DNA from: Muraenolepis orangiensis
Taxonomy: Eukaryota; Chordata; Actinopteri; Gadiformes; Muraenolepididae
Length of the DNA: 64,000 bases
Reading direction: 5' to 3'
NCBI GenBank assembly: GCA_027704905.1
Contig: CM051005.1
Coordinates: forward strand, 7,540,626-7,604,625
A model generated the notes under the pieces. That model worked only from the letters and a program-made list of their open reading frames with translations, was not told the DNA's origin and made no database searches. The translations under genes were made by a program, and so were the position numbers. Below, piece after piece: positions 35,240 to 54,298 of this stretch; within the stretch, counting starts at the first letter, position 1, and the number at the start of each line of letters is the position of its first letter.

Positions 35240-37080
35240 CCACACAAGATCTTGCATATTCCAGGTTGTGGTTGAAGGTGTCGTAGGTTGGCCCCTAAGG
35301 ACAGCACTGCAGGGTCAGGAAGGGGTCCTACAAATACAAGTAACAGGAACCATTCATCAGTCAATTAAATCAGTAAAGCACCATCTGCAGGTTTTAATAT
35401 TATGCCCATGTTCTAAAAAAAACTACAAACTACACAATATGTGATGAAATTAATAAAAATGATAAACATACCTGCATAGGCTCGATACAGCGTAGATTTG
35501 ACACTGCTGCGTCCAGGATCCTTAGGCTTCCGGACCACAAGTTCATCCGTGGGTTCCGGACGTATCCCCTGGAATGACACAAAAAGAAAATAGATGCTGT
35601 TGCAAGTGTCAGAGAATATCGGGATAATTCAACACGCAAGTCATATTGTACATCCTCTTCAGGGAACTGCTGCTTTGATAAATAGAGGGAAACTCCATGC
35701 AAATGTATACACTTTAAGTGATGTGTTGGTCTTGCGAGTCTTAAATGCTAGAATCTTAAACATCTTTGAGTAGTCTATACAGTATGTATAGCTATATCTG
35801 AGGGATCCAGACAAAACATACCCGTGTCCTTGGTCGGTGCCATGACTGAATCTCACTGGTGCAGGCCAGTGGTGTTTGCACACTTTTCACCCCATGGTGC
35901 TGTAGTGAGCCGTCTGGAATAGGAGTGCGACCACGTGATTACACAACACCTTTCCAGCAGCACACGAACAGGAGCATCCATTTAACTGCACGGGTGTAAC
36001 TGCACGCAGCACAATCTAGAAATGGAGAACATGTACAAAAAATTAGAACAAAAAATGAGAGAATCTGCAACAGCAGACATGGAACAAAAAACAGAAACTG
36101 CAACAGCAGTTATGGAGCAGGAAAGAGCATTTGCAACAGCAACAAGAAACAAAATACTGAACATGCACCTGAACATGTGCAGGTCTGAAACCATGCTCTC
36201 CACTACACACGTTTGAGGTATTGTCTGGGTCCTAAATGTAAATCTGATGTGTAAATCCAAAAGTGACCAGAGAGATTGATGTATACATGATGTCCTATTG
36301 ATACACAAAAGACTGCGGAAAGCCAGTTAAGCATGTTGATGTGTAGGGGCTAGAGCATGATTTCGGACTCATTCTTAACATTGTAACCTGTAGGATGTGA
36401 GGCTCGTCATTTTTCCGCATAGAACGGTAGCAGCTCGCCTGCACTACCACTTCCTCACACACTAAATCTGACACTGCAGTAAGGGGGGGGGGGGGTAAAG
36501 ATTATCACATCATACAGCATTATGTCTGAGACTTTTTGGTTTAACCACATATAACTTAACCTTATCATGTGGTTCTTAAATTGCCGCAAAGGCATTTCAG
36601 AACACTAGCTAGTTAGTAAAGTCACTTTCAGAAACGATTTTCAACATTGCAAACACACTTTTCCACCGAATGTTTTCATGCACGCTAGCTAGAGAGCCAA
36701 GAGCTTCGCCATAGCTCTTGGGTCGTCAGGTAAAGGTTTATGAACCACTTATACACACACACATCTATCTATCTATCTATATCTATATCTATCTATATCT
36801 ATATATATATATATACACACCGAATAATGGATACCGTTCTCTGTCTGTAGTTGAACTTATCTGACACCAAACTTGCGAGCTAGCAAGCTAGCGGTGACAC
36901 AACATAATCTAAGCACTTACCTATATACTTGAAGATGAACTTCTCGTAAAAGAACTTGTATCCTTTTTCCAGTTTAGACTCCTTCACTGTAGAGTGTTCA
37001 TTCACTAGTCGAACCACATCATCTTGACCGACTTTTGGAAGGTTGTGCAGCGATGTTGTCCAGCGATAACTGTCCGCCAT
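35240..37080 (-). CDS. Partial YqaJ/SWIM-like gene exons inside a hAT element
   Basis: First exon 36921-37080 starts MADSYRWTTSLHNLPKVGQD and ends YKFFYEKFIFKYI at a gtaag donor. A later exon 35472-35568 reads GIRPEPTDELVVRKPKDPGR and SSVKSTLYRAYA, and splices in phase to an exon starting at 35327 (GPLPDPAVLSLGANL). The LPKV...KGYKFF opening and the RKPKDPGRSSV..TLY motif recall the multi-copy fish proteins with a SWIM zinc finger and YqaJ viral-recombinase-type nuclease domain (family recognition from memory). The nuclease exons are not visible, so this is at most part of a gene. Confidence 0.4.
36764..36826. repeat. (CA)n/(TCTA)n/(TA)n compound microsatellite
   Basis: The run acacacacacatctatctat is followed by ctatat units and a ta tract. 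A 14-base G run lies nearby at 36483-36496. Confidence 0.85.
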
Positions 37081-37775
37081 GGTGAATGCCAAGGTGAATG
37101 CATAAACCGGAACTTGGGATACACTGCTCCGGCGGGTTCTTCCGGCGTTCTAATCTACTGTGATATAGGCCTATTAGCATCTGTTGCCACCTGCTGGTGA
37201 GTAAATATAAAAAACTCAGAAAAAAATTGACAACCGGTCCACGAGATTTTTTTCATGTATCTGCCAGTCTGTGGCACAACATTTACTCACCAGGTTGGGA
37301 ACCCCTGCCGTAAGGTACTGAGTGACATTGGCTCGTGTGGCTACACAGGACCTGTTTGTATGGGGCACACTTACTTCCGACCTACCTACTAGTAAAGAGT
37401 CAACTTTAATGAACGCTCTCCGTCTCATTATTATATGTGAACTAAAGAGTACAAGGTTTACACAACACGGCCCTGGATGAACATCCCCTGTATTCCTCGA
37501 CTACGGTCTGGAAGCTAGTCAGGAAAGTACAACACTATAAAAGGGGAGCCGATTCAGTGTTTCCTTCTGATTTGGTCATCGAAGAGTCAACATGGGGAAA
37601 GCTACCAAGAAATCAGATAAAAGTGACCCAAAACCTGCCCATATACCTCCCTTTGGACCTGCGTTCATAACTTATGAGTTGGGTACCTGTTGCGATCATG
37701 TTGCGTGCGTAGTGTACCCTGTTGCGTATAAATTGATCGCAGGCATTCGCAGAGAATTATTGAACATGTTCAAAA

Positions 37776-38072
37776 TTGCTCCTTCGCGTAGAAAGGAGCC
37801 AGTTGAGGTGGTTCGGGCATCTAGTAAGGATGCTTCCTGGTCGCCTCCCGAGGGAGGTTTTCCAGGCACATCCAACTGGGAGGAGACCACGGGGCAGACC
37901 GAGGTACAGGTGGGGTGATTACATCTCCACACTGGCCTGGGAACGCCTCGGGATCCCCCAGTCAGAGCTAGTCGATGTTGCCAGGGAGAGGGAAGTTTGG
38001 AGTCCCCTGCTGGAGCTGCTACCTCCGCGACCCGATTTCGGATAAGCGGGAGAAGATGGATGGATGGATGTT
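37776..38072 (+). mobile_element. Rex3-type (RTE clade) LINE 3' end
   Basis: One frame reads RSQLRWFGHLVRMLPGRLPR, EVFQAHPTGRRPRGRPRYRW and GDYISTLAWERLGIPQSELV to PPRPDFG and a stop at 38043-38045, followed by gagaagatggatggatgg. The (GATG)n tail and this C-terminus are typical of fish Rex3. It is strongly 5' truncated. Confidence 0.8.
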
Positions 38073-38239
38073 CAAAATTTCCGAACTTACTCTGCGTGTG
38101 TCTGCGATCACCTGCGTGCTTGTTGCGTACTTCAAACCTATAAAAGCTATTAGTTGCGTGTGAGTTGCGTTCAGAACTTATGACCACTATTTTATTCGCA
38201 ACCATACGCAACTGGTGATCGCTATGGTGTGAGGGCACC

Positions 38240-39532
38240 ATAAGATCGATCCCGATCACCACGATTAGATGCGATCTGTCGCACTTTGTTAGGATGCAGT
38301 ACGATCTGATACGATGATCCCGATTGACAATTGATCGTAGAAAATGTTTGAACCGTTCAAAAAGTTTATATGATTAACACGATTGCCACGACTGACCTCA
38401 AGATACTGATAGTGGGAACCTAGCATAACTGTTTTCTCCTTCATGCTAGGTTCAGCACAGACCCAGCTATCTCTCCAAAAGTCTTGCCATCCCCTTTCAT
38501 ATGCCCAAAAATGTCTATCTGCTTTCAAGACAAGCTTTTGTGTTTGGTTTCTTCTATCTCGTTTTGCGATGCTTGAGAGAAAAATCCCCCTCTACTAAAT
38601 ATGCATGAACAGCAGGATCATCAACCTCAAGGTAAGACATTTGTGCATAGTAGTATTTCAGATATCTGGCATAGTTTGAGTATGAGTGAGTGAGAGTATG
38701 TAAAATAGCAAAAAAATACAAACATACAGATGTATTATTTTGATCTAACTTGAGATAAATCGGATTTGGTATTGGATTTGTTTAATCTGCAACATGATCC
38801 TAACCATATGACATCAAAACACCTGTTTAATACTACCCAACAAAAATCAGACCAAGCTTTTTATTTTTAGATAAAAAAAAATTAATTATGAATAAAAATA
38901 ATGATGTTGCTGACACCTTGAAGAGCCCATGTGAACAACTGGGCTTCAGGTTAACTCTGACCAAGATACCACTGGGAAGGTTTATCAAGTTGAAATATCA
39001 ACCAGACATTTTATTTAAGGAGAATTTGCCACTTTGAGTGGTACCAATTTGAACAATTCTGGCCCGGGCCCATGTTGTACTTTAAGGCCCATAATCCCCT
39101 CTTATGGTGAGATAATATGGGAAGATATATTATATATATTTCCTGAATCATGATTAAGATTAAGAATAGCTATTCATTAGTTGGTATTCAGCATTTCATG
39201 GACGTATAAAAAGTAAAGGTTAAGAGTTCAAATACATTCTTACGACGATCTCTCTTCTTAACATTGTCTTCTGCAAAGTACAATTTGAAATTCTTAATAA
39301 ATATATATAGATATATATATATATTTATTAAGAATGAACTTAAACAGAGAACATTCCAAATCAATACATGAACCAGAAAGAGGTTTAGCCGGTAAATGCC
39401 GGCCGAGTGTTTATCTTGGGGTCGTCCACAGGCTTCAAACTTCCCCCAAATGAGGTGTTTTTAGTAGGCATTTGGCGCCGTCGGGTAAAAAAAACTAAAA
39501 CAAGTCCTGGTGAATCTGAACCAATCGATAGC
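38240..39532 (-). repeat. casp8 3' flank; partner of the inverted copy at 1457-2872
   Basis: Contains the casp8 3'UTR (candidate polyadenylation signal aataaa on the minus strand at about 39323-39328), an AT-rich palindrome at 39290-39335, the segment encoding WQDFWRDSWVCAEPSMKEK, and a truncated Harbinger end (agtgggaaccta at about 38411-38422). Confidence 0.85.
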
Positions 39533-42978
<3,446 letters not shown>

Positions 42979-43330
42979 GGAGGAAACCAGAGAAGAACCG
43001 AACCGAACCGAACCGAACCTCCCCGCCTACCCTCTCTAGCGATGATGGGAGTGGGGGGTGACAGCGAGTGAGGAAAACGCGTGTGAGTAAAGCGAAAGTA
43101 CTCGTGTACTTTCTTATGTACTTTCTTTTTTATGTTCAGAAATGTGTATAACGCTACATAAGTGTGTGTATAAAAGACAATTAGCGAGACTACGACTTCC
43201 CAACATGTTTTGACGCATGTTATAGTCGAGTTACAGTTATCAGTTGATCAGCTGATTTCTACTATATATATAATGACATGTCACAACAATCACACACATG
43301 TTATAAAACCCACCTGTTTACGCCGACCAA
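42979..43330 (-). promoter_or_regulatory. casp8 upstream region, shared with both pseudogene copies
   Basis: The stretch immediately upstream of the ATG (tandem aaccg units, then tccccgcctaccctctctag and a gagtaaagcgaaagtac segment) is conserved in the left (12230-12409) and right (22757-22960) copies, showing that promoter-proximal DNA was copied with the exons. No clear TATA box. Confidence 0.45.
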
Positions 43331-43824
43331 CTTAAAATGTACTCGCGAATAAGGAGTCGTATGACGGTTTTCTTGTGCTTTTCTATATACGATCAAAAAC
43401 ACCAAACTTGTTTTGAACTTTCTCTTTCCGCAAATAGTTTTCATTGGTCACGTAAAACACACGTCACACACGTATGTGTCGCTGATTGGTCAAAAAGAGG
43501 TGCCCCCTTTGAGGGGCTTTCCAATGCAAGTCATACATACATAATAACTTTTTTTCTTTTAAAGTAATAAACACACGTTTACACACTAATAAGCGTCATG
43601 CGTAATGAACATAGAGGTTTATTAGTGATTGACAGGAAGGCTATGCAGTCACACCAAAGACTTTATGACTTAAACTTTATTAAAACACAGCAGTGCACAG
43701 CACACAGTCAAAAGTGTAACTAGGGATGCTTATGTTTTATCATTATTTGTATTATTATTATGAAAGTTTTAATTACAGTAATGCTTTTACAAGATACGGT
43801 CAAGATGAAGTTTGATCCTGGACG

Positions 43825-48484
<4,660 letters not shown>

Positions 48485-48523
48485 GGTACTTCCGAAATTC
48501 AAAGTGTAAAACACGCAGGCCTA

Positions 48524-48828
48524 TGTAGTATAATTTCTAGTCGGGTGGAATAAGAATCTTTCTGAGGTCCGGATACTAAGTTCAATGTCTTTATTGAACA
48601 AAGCATCAAATGAACGCATCTGCTACAGCAAAATAGACCCTACCTGGTTCCAATTCGCAGACTGGCGACGCGCTCCTTTACCAAACATTATATAGACAAT
48701 AGCATCATGAAACATCGACTACTCCTATTGGTCAACGTAAACAAACATCAACTAATACTATTGGTCTGAGAGGTACAACCAGTGTCCACTACTCTGGTTG
48801 GTCACGGTGTCTTCATCGTGACGTCACA
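48524..48828 (-). mobile_element. Solo LTR (305 bp)
   Basis: The minus strand runs tgtgacgtcacgatgaagac to ctagaaattatactaca, TG...CA. It has tctatataatgtttgg (TATA-like) and ttcaataaagacattgaac (polyadenylation). A second copy on the plus strand is at 57231-60217. No internal region. It lies about 40 bp upstream of the catip start codon, so it could supply or disturb the promoter. Confidence 0.7.
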
Positions 48829-49021
48829 AGGGGGGGTCGTATCCCTGGCAACGCCTGTTGGTCGCCTCAACACGCACGGCCCTTACAATGCATACAGTAT
48901 CACAGATAGTGTTTTAGTTTTATACTTAGTGTATAAAAATACACTACACCTACTTGGGACTTTTCCCTAAGGAAGGCTACCTAATGAGCGACAATCCACG
49001 TTGTGATTGTTGTCTTAAGGT

Positions 49022-49640
49022 TTACCAGTATATATATATATATATATTTATTTTGATAGCAAATTTCGGCCGAGAAAACAACGTCGCAAAAGGACGTTGC
49101 CTAGCAACGATTGCAGTACCGTAACTGTTCTTTAAATGCGCAGTAAAACAGAACCATGTGCGTGGTTTTATATATCGAAATATATGGCTTTCAATGAATT
49201 GTATGCATAGAAACACATTGAACATGCGACACAAACAACAAACACCACTAAACATTTTATTCATCAAAATATAGTACACATTCATAAAATGACTCATTTA
49301 AATCTGTATGTCTTATGCTTGGCAGCCTGGATCTGCAAACCGATTTGGCTACCAGTAGCAACGTTACAGTTCCCATACAATAGTACAAAATTAAAAGATT
49401 TAAAAGATGACCTCAGCTATATCGGGAGGATTGAATCCGCTTCATTGGTCACATAAGTGAAATTTGCAGGGCTGCCCCCGATTAGTCGACCAAATGTTAA
49501 TCGACCAAAGAGTCGTTAGATTCAAGAGACTTTATTTATCCCGAGGGAAATTAAGTCATTAGTCGATCAAGCTTTCATTGGTCGTTAATAAAAAAATATA
49601 TATCATCCGACACGTGATAGAGGACAGCAGCGGCGCAGAG
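49022..49640. other. Spacer with (TA)n, a LINE tail and a fold-like repeat
   Basis: A TA run lies at 49029-49047. The piece gattcaagagactttattta at about 49521 is a LINE 3' tail inside a repeat with attagtcgacca / tcgatcaa words. No gene. Confidence 0.5.
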
Positions 49641-49831
49641 GACAGTGAGTCCGCACCAAGGAAGCAGAGGGAAGAGCAGCAGGAGATATCAATAAGAAAT
49701 AAATGAGGAACGCTATCTAAGCTATCCTAAGCTTGAGGAACGCTATCCTAAGAATGTGTGTATGAGTGTCGTGGTGTCGTGTGCGTGCCTCAGAACAACA
49801 GATTAATTGACGGCATGAACATGTGGCTTTC

Positions 49832-51963
49832 TCAGCTGGAACAGGGCGAGAACACAAGTTTTCGGCGTAGGGTCATCTTCTTGGCTTCGGACATTTGAGT
49901 CTTTACGGCGCCGCTTCCAAAGAACTTCTTCTGGCTAACGTCATTGTTTACGCGGTAGAGAATCTCCATGATATCGTCGCCCCTGGAAAAACACAAAACA
50001 CAAGCCAACAAAGTTGGAATTAGGCCATGACACGGTTAAAAGATAGTGCGGGGGGGGTGGGGGGGGGGGTTACATCTTGTGTCTATGTTACTAGACTTTG
50101 TTACACTGTTGAAATTGCAAGCTGGAGTACCCGGGGCATCCCTCCCGAAGCCGCTTGCAGAGAGACTGGATGAAACAGCTGCCGTCTTCTATGTGTCTGG
50201 TCGCTTGGTACTTCTTAACGGTGGCCATGGCAACCAGGAAATCAGCATCCACTGGGATGAAGACCACCGGGGGCCGTCCTCCTCCACCTCCTCCACCTCC
50301 ACCTCGGCCAGGTCGTCCATGACCACTGCCGGCTGGAGAGTGTTCCCTTGGCAGGCCTGGATGAAGAACACCTTGGGCTTTTCCAGCAGACCTGAGCTGT
50401 GTTGTCCGTCGAAAGCGGAGGTGATGTCCTCGATGGGCAGCCGCTTGAGGTCAACACCGGTGACCTGGCCCTCGGCGCCATGACTCAGGATGCAGCAGAC
50501 AAAGGCGTCGCCGTGCCGCAGGGGCTTGCGCAGTGTGGTGAACTTGCCGTCGGACCACTCCTGCAGCTTGTACTTCTGAAGTGCCGCCAGGTCATTCAAG
50601 GCCGCCAGGTCATTCAAGGCCGCCAGGTGCTTTGTGACCTGCTCCATGTCACTCTTCGTTTGGTCCTTACACATAATGACGTGGAAGCCAAGCCAGCTGA
50701 ACACGTCTGCCAGACTTCCTGTGGGAAAATAGAGAAAAGGCAACTGGGTGAATGAGCAGTCCTTTGAAGACAACCAGTGGCGTGTCCACATGTAGTAGGG
50801 GTGGCCTCTGGGTCTCCTGGGGGTGGGCTCTGGGTCTCCTGGGGGTGGGCTCTGGAGGTCTTGAGAGTGACCTAGGGGTGACCTCTGGGGGTCTTGGGTG
50901 TGACCTAGGGGTGACCTCTGGGGGTCTTGGGAGTGACCTAGGGGTGACCTCTGGGGGTCTTGGGAGTGACCTCTTGGGGTCTTGGGAGTGACCTAGGGGT
51001 GGCATATCAATAACCTGCAGCCTAGCCTGATGCAGAGAAATTGATTATTACTTAAATGAAAAGGAATTCAATGTTTAAAATAAAACATAAATTAAAAGGA
51101 AAATGAAAAAACATATCCCTGGGCTAGCCATGGACACGCCCCCTGCACCAGGTAGCGGGTTTTATCGAATACCTACTTGAGTCCTTCTCTGTTCCACGTC
51201 TCTTGGTGCCATTCTGGAAGTTCTCATTGTTAATGATCACACAGAGACCCGTGGGTTTGCTGGATAACAGATATGAGTTGTCCTGCGAACAGAGCAGACA
51301 AGCAGATACATGGTTTTGAGTCCATCCTCTCTTCTGCTGTGTGAAAACAGGATAAGAAGCAGTAGTTACCGCCGTTTTTTTTGCATACTTTCATACCATA
51401 ACCTATACTTGTTCACAATGTGTGTGTGTTTACGGAGGAGCATCAGGTATCTATGTGACATCAAACGTCTGATTTGATAAATGAGGCACGTCTGTACAGT
51501 AAAAGTCCAATAACATTTATAAAATCGGTGCAAGTCTGCGTTTTAATTTGACTAAAACATGTCAGTTCACTGTTGGATGACATCATCCGATTTGGTCTAG
51601 TATTCCGGGCTTTGCAGTTAGTTCGAGTTGAAGACCACGACAAAACATTACCGTGTTTAAAGTGCTAGGTGAGACGGTAGACCCGGTGTGTTCCAGGTCC
51701 AGGGTCCTCAGCTGAGGGAAAGTCTCCAGGACGTCGTCGCACTGCAGCACCTTGACGAACTCCGCTTGTCTCCCTTTTAAGATGAGGTTGTCCACCAGCT
51801 TGATCACGTGATCCTCCGCGGTGCCCTTCAAGATGCCTTTCAGATTGTTGTAGTCGCGACGGGTGATCAGCTTTTTCTCGAAAACCTTGTCGAGTATATA
51901 TTGGTGATCCGTGGACAGGATGCCCTGAATGGCGGTCTTGTTGCGCACAATGGGTTCTTCCAT
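49832..51963 (-). CDS. CARD-containing caspase-8-like protease, frameshifted
   Basis: Four exons: 51652-51963, 51177-51282, 50131-50718, 49832-49982. Exon 1 (start MEEPIVRNKTAIQGI; an in-frame upstream Met is possible) encodes a CARD ending near residue 90. Exon 2 reads LLSSKPTGLCVIINNENFQN. Exon 3 holds His219 (CCILSHGAEG) and Cys262 (FFIQACQGN). Exon 4 reads GDDIMEILYRVNNDVSQKKF to KLVFSPCSS. CARD joined to a caspase-8-type domain is the fish-specific CARD-caspase-8 (I believe called casp20 in zebrafish). Exon 3 is one base short of keeping frame. The shift is near 50262-50280, inside cggggg, after which VFIPVDADFLVAMATV and GSCFIQSLCKRLREGCP lie in the next frame. So the small subunit is out of frame in this sequence: either a true null allele or a homopolymer error. 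Confidence 0.8.
50580..50633. repeat. 18-bp repeat in the caspase exon
   Basis: Two exact copies of gccgccaggtcattcaag followed by a partial third encode DLAALN DLAALN DLAAL in the large subunit of the CARD caspase. Confidence 0.85.
50790..51005. repeat. Short tandem repeat in CARD-caspase intron 2
   Basis: Repeating words gggtgacctctgggggtctt / gggagtgacctag with a period of about 30-35 bp. Confidence 0.8.
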
Positions 51964-52254
51964 ACTTTGAAGCTCAGGCGGGAAGACTGAGAATGTTAAA
52001 AAGAAAGAGACTGAGAGAGCAGAATCGGCCTCCATTTCTATACATCCGTAATCGCTTGAATTGGATCTGCTTTGTCGCAACTTTCCACGTTTCATAACTT
52101 CAATCGTGCCTCGAAAACTACTTGTCCCCAACAAGTTATTTAATAAAACAAGTAAAAAGATAATGTATATTCCTTTTTCATAAAAATATTATACATTTTG
52201 TACGCCGTCCACCCCGTCATAATTGGGTTAATGGCCCTTTAAAAAAACTGACTG

Positions 52255-53136
52255 ATGCAATCAGTGACGTCATCACCAGCATTTAGACTTTCTTCAGAGG
52301 AGGCTGAAACAACTGCTGCTGGTAAGGTAAATGATTATACTATATTTTCTTTATTTTTGTCATATTGTGTCGCCAGGCGATATCGTGAACGTCGTGATGC
52401 TGACCCAGAAAGAAGAAGAAAGAAAAATAGAGAAGAAAATACCTTGAGAAAGAGAGGGCCAAGTGGCAAAAAGACAGAGATTGGAAAGAAGAAGGGTGTC
52501 AGTGAGCTGAGTGAGAAAGAGAAGAGGGGAAAAAGAGATAAATGGAAGGAGGCAAAAAGGCAAGCCAGAGCAAATGCCAGGGCCATTGCTTCGATACAAG
52601 CAGAGACACCCCCCAGCACACCTGAACCTCAGCCTGAGCCAGGGCCCTCCAGGCTGGAACATGAACATTTAGTTATGAAGGAGGAGGCCACAATGGTTGA
52701 AGTTCAGGAGCTCACAGTTGGACAGAAACCAGATAACTCTTGGAGACCTGAAGTGATAGAAGCCAGGCACATTAGAGAGTGGTGTGTTGTTATAGAAGCC
52801 AGGCACATTAGAGAGTGGTGTGTTGTTATAGAAGCCAGGCACATTAGAGAGTGGTGTGTTGTTATAGAAGCCAGGCACATTAGAGAGTGGTGTGTTGTTA
52901 AATATGACAACGATGCCTACCCAGGTGTCATTTTGGAAGTGGAGGGGCACAGTGTTAAAGTAAAGTGCATGCACTGCAACAGTACCAACACATTCTATTG
53001 GCCAAGTCCCCGGGAGGACATAAGCTGGTACCATGATGGCCAGATACTTTGCCTCATGCCAGAACCACAAGCTCTTAACAGGCGCTCACTAAAGATTGAG
53101 CCGTCTGTTTGGGAGTACGTGGCAGATCAATTATAG
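52255..53136 (+). CDS. Unknown-function fish gene with 4 x 12-residue repeat
   Basis: An open reading of 293 codons. It could begin in an upstream exon, because a donor (ctggtaaggtaaatg, about 52320) and acceptor (gtgtcgccag, about 52377) suggest a small intron, after which the protein starts RRYRERRDADPERRRKKNRE. A long basic, charged region follows (KKKGVSELSEKEKRGKRDKW), then a Pro-rich stretch, then four perfect 36-bp repeats at about 52757-52900 encoding VIEARHIREWCV. The conserved end reads VKYDNDAYPGVILEVEGHSV, CNSTNTFYWPSPREDISWY, PEPQALNRRSLKIEP and VWEYVADQL. I have seen this N- and C-terminal pair in repeated uncharacterised fish proteins; role unknown. It lies head to head with the CARD caspase, with about 290 bp between start codons. 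A polyadenylation signal aataaa is at about 53311. Confidence 0.6.
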   Translation: MQSVTSSPAFRLSSEEAETTAAGKVNDYTIFSLFLSYCVARRYRERRDADPERRRKKNREENTLRKRGPSGKKTEIGKKKGVSELSEKEKRGKRDKWKEAKRQARANARAIASIQAETPPSTPEPQPEPGPSRLEHEHLVMKEEATMVEVQELTVGQKPDNSWRPEVIEARHIREWCVVIEARHIREWCVVIEARHIREWCVVIEARHIREWCVVKYDNDAYPGVILEVEGHSVKVKCMHCNSTNTFYWPSPREDISWYHDGQILCLMPEPQALNRRSLKIEPSVWEYVADQL

Positions 53137-53261
53137 ATGTAGATGTTAAGGTAAAGAACTGTTCCAATTATCAATTGATCTAATGTTCAAATTGTTGTAG
53201 TGGTCAAATACCTCTATACTAATGTTGATTAATGCAGATTCTTCTACACCAACGTTCTGAA

Positions 53262-53305
<44 letters not shown>
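53262..53305. repeat. (CA)n microsatellite
   Basis: About 21 ca units. The following stretch 53310-54290 shows no gene, only a short CA run at 53921-53942 and (ttc)n at about 54219-54233. Confidence 0.9.
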
Positions 53306-53306
<1 letters not shown>

Positions 53307-54298
53307 TTTTTAATAAATGAATTTTATTTACAAGTTTTCTGTGGTTTCGCTTAAAACAAATGAGGACCAAACAGTATCCTGGAAAGTTTGACCCAATATA
53401 TTTTTGTTATTAGATTCTATTTAGAAAAGAAAGTGAAACTATCGCAGATATTGCCGTAATTTCAATATTGTCAAGGGAACTTTCCCATTAATTAAAAAAG
53501 ATTACTGAGAAAGGGACACAATATCTTTAAAAAAAAACGACATATTAGAATTACTATGCAATATCAATGTATTTATTCTACTTTGAATTTGTCCATGACA
53601 GGGTGGACATTTTTTGCGATTTTCTCATGTATTGTGTACTTATTGTATGATCATTTATTTAAAAATGCTGGAGCTTGACCAACATGCATTTCTAACAGCC
53701 TAAGGTCTACTTATTTAAATCAATACTAAGTTAAATGGAAAATCTCTGCTTTTTTCGGGGGAAATGATCAGGTCCCAAAGGCACTTTATAGTGATATTGA
53801 CCCACCTACACCAGCCACACTTTCACTTTCACCTTCAACTAATAACAATGCATGCTGAAACAAAAAAAATCCAAATAAGTGGATAATAACACTTACTGCG
53901 CTTTTCCCCCTCACTTTTACACACACACACGCACACACACACAGTCATGAGCTTACCTCACTCAACGTGTTTCCTCAAATTCGACGGAGAATTCTTATAG
54001 GAAGAAATCGTGTGGGACTGAGGCAGTCACAGAAGGCATTTGTAAACAAAGGAATCCTTCTTCAACGAAATCCTTTAAATAAGGTGATGGGTGGTGAAGT
54101 GCCGAGTTTAAGTCAGGACTGTAATGGATGGCTGTTACTACTGGGTCGCGTGCATAGCTAGCCTACAGTGAATAGGAGCAACCCATATTGCGCGCGCTGT
54201 ACCCTGATTGGTGTTCTTCTTCTTCTTCTTCTTTGGTTTAATGGCGAATCGCTTCCACTTGGAGCATATATCGCCACCTGCTGTTGATTTATTTAATG

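Larger units (their letters stand above)
33716..37307. mobile_element. hAT-ended 3.6-kb element carrying host-like exons
   Basis: The ends are caggggttcccaacc (33716) and ggttgggaacccctg (ending 37307), a 15-bp perfect inverted repeat. The flanks ctgtaagg and ccgtaagg form an 8-bp target duplication with one mismatch. I find no transposase. Instead the interior holds AT-rich palindromes (33825-33925), a 79-bp tandem repeat, a LINE 3' fragment and minus-strand exons of a YqaJ/SWIM-like gene. Confidence 0.75.
33704..37530 (+). mobile_element. gypsy 3' LTR split by a hAT insertion
   Basis: The LTR starts tgttctgtaagg at 33704 directly after the polypurine tract and resumes at 37308 (ccgtaaggtactgagtgaca), interrupted by the hAT-ended element 33716-37307. 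The right end is uncertain, near gtacaaca at about 37528. Without the insert it would be about 230 bp. Confidence 0.6.

Noticed and set aside
36022..36216. Coiled-coil-like peptide (MENMYKKLEQKM...)
   Set aside because: Short, repetitive acaaca/gcaaca sequence without splice context; could be an exon of the hAT-carried gene but no evidence.
37592..37918. Small gene beginning MGKATKKSDKSDPKP
   Set aside because: The frame runs from a short leader into Rex3 LINE sequence read in the wrong frame; nothing supports a host gene.
52335..53070. Minus-strand frames opposite the repeat-containing gene
   Set aside because: They follow from charged low-complexity and repeat sequence; the plus strand carries the recognisable family ends.
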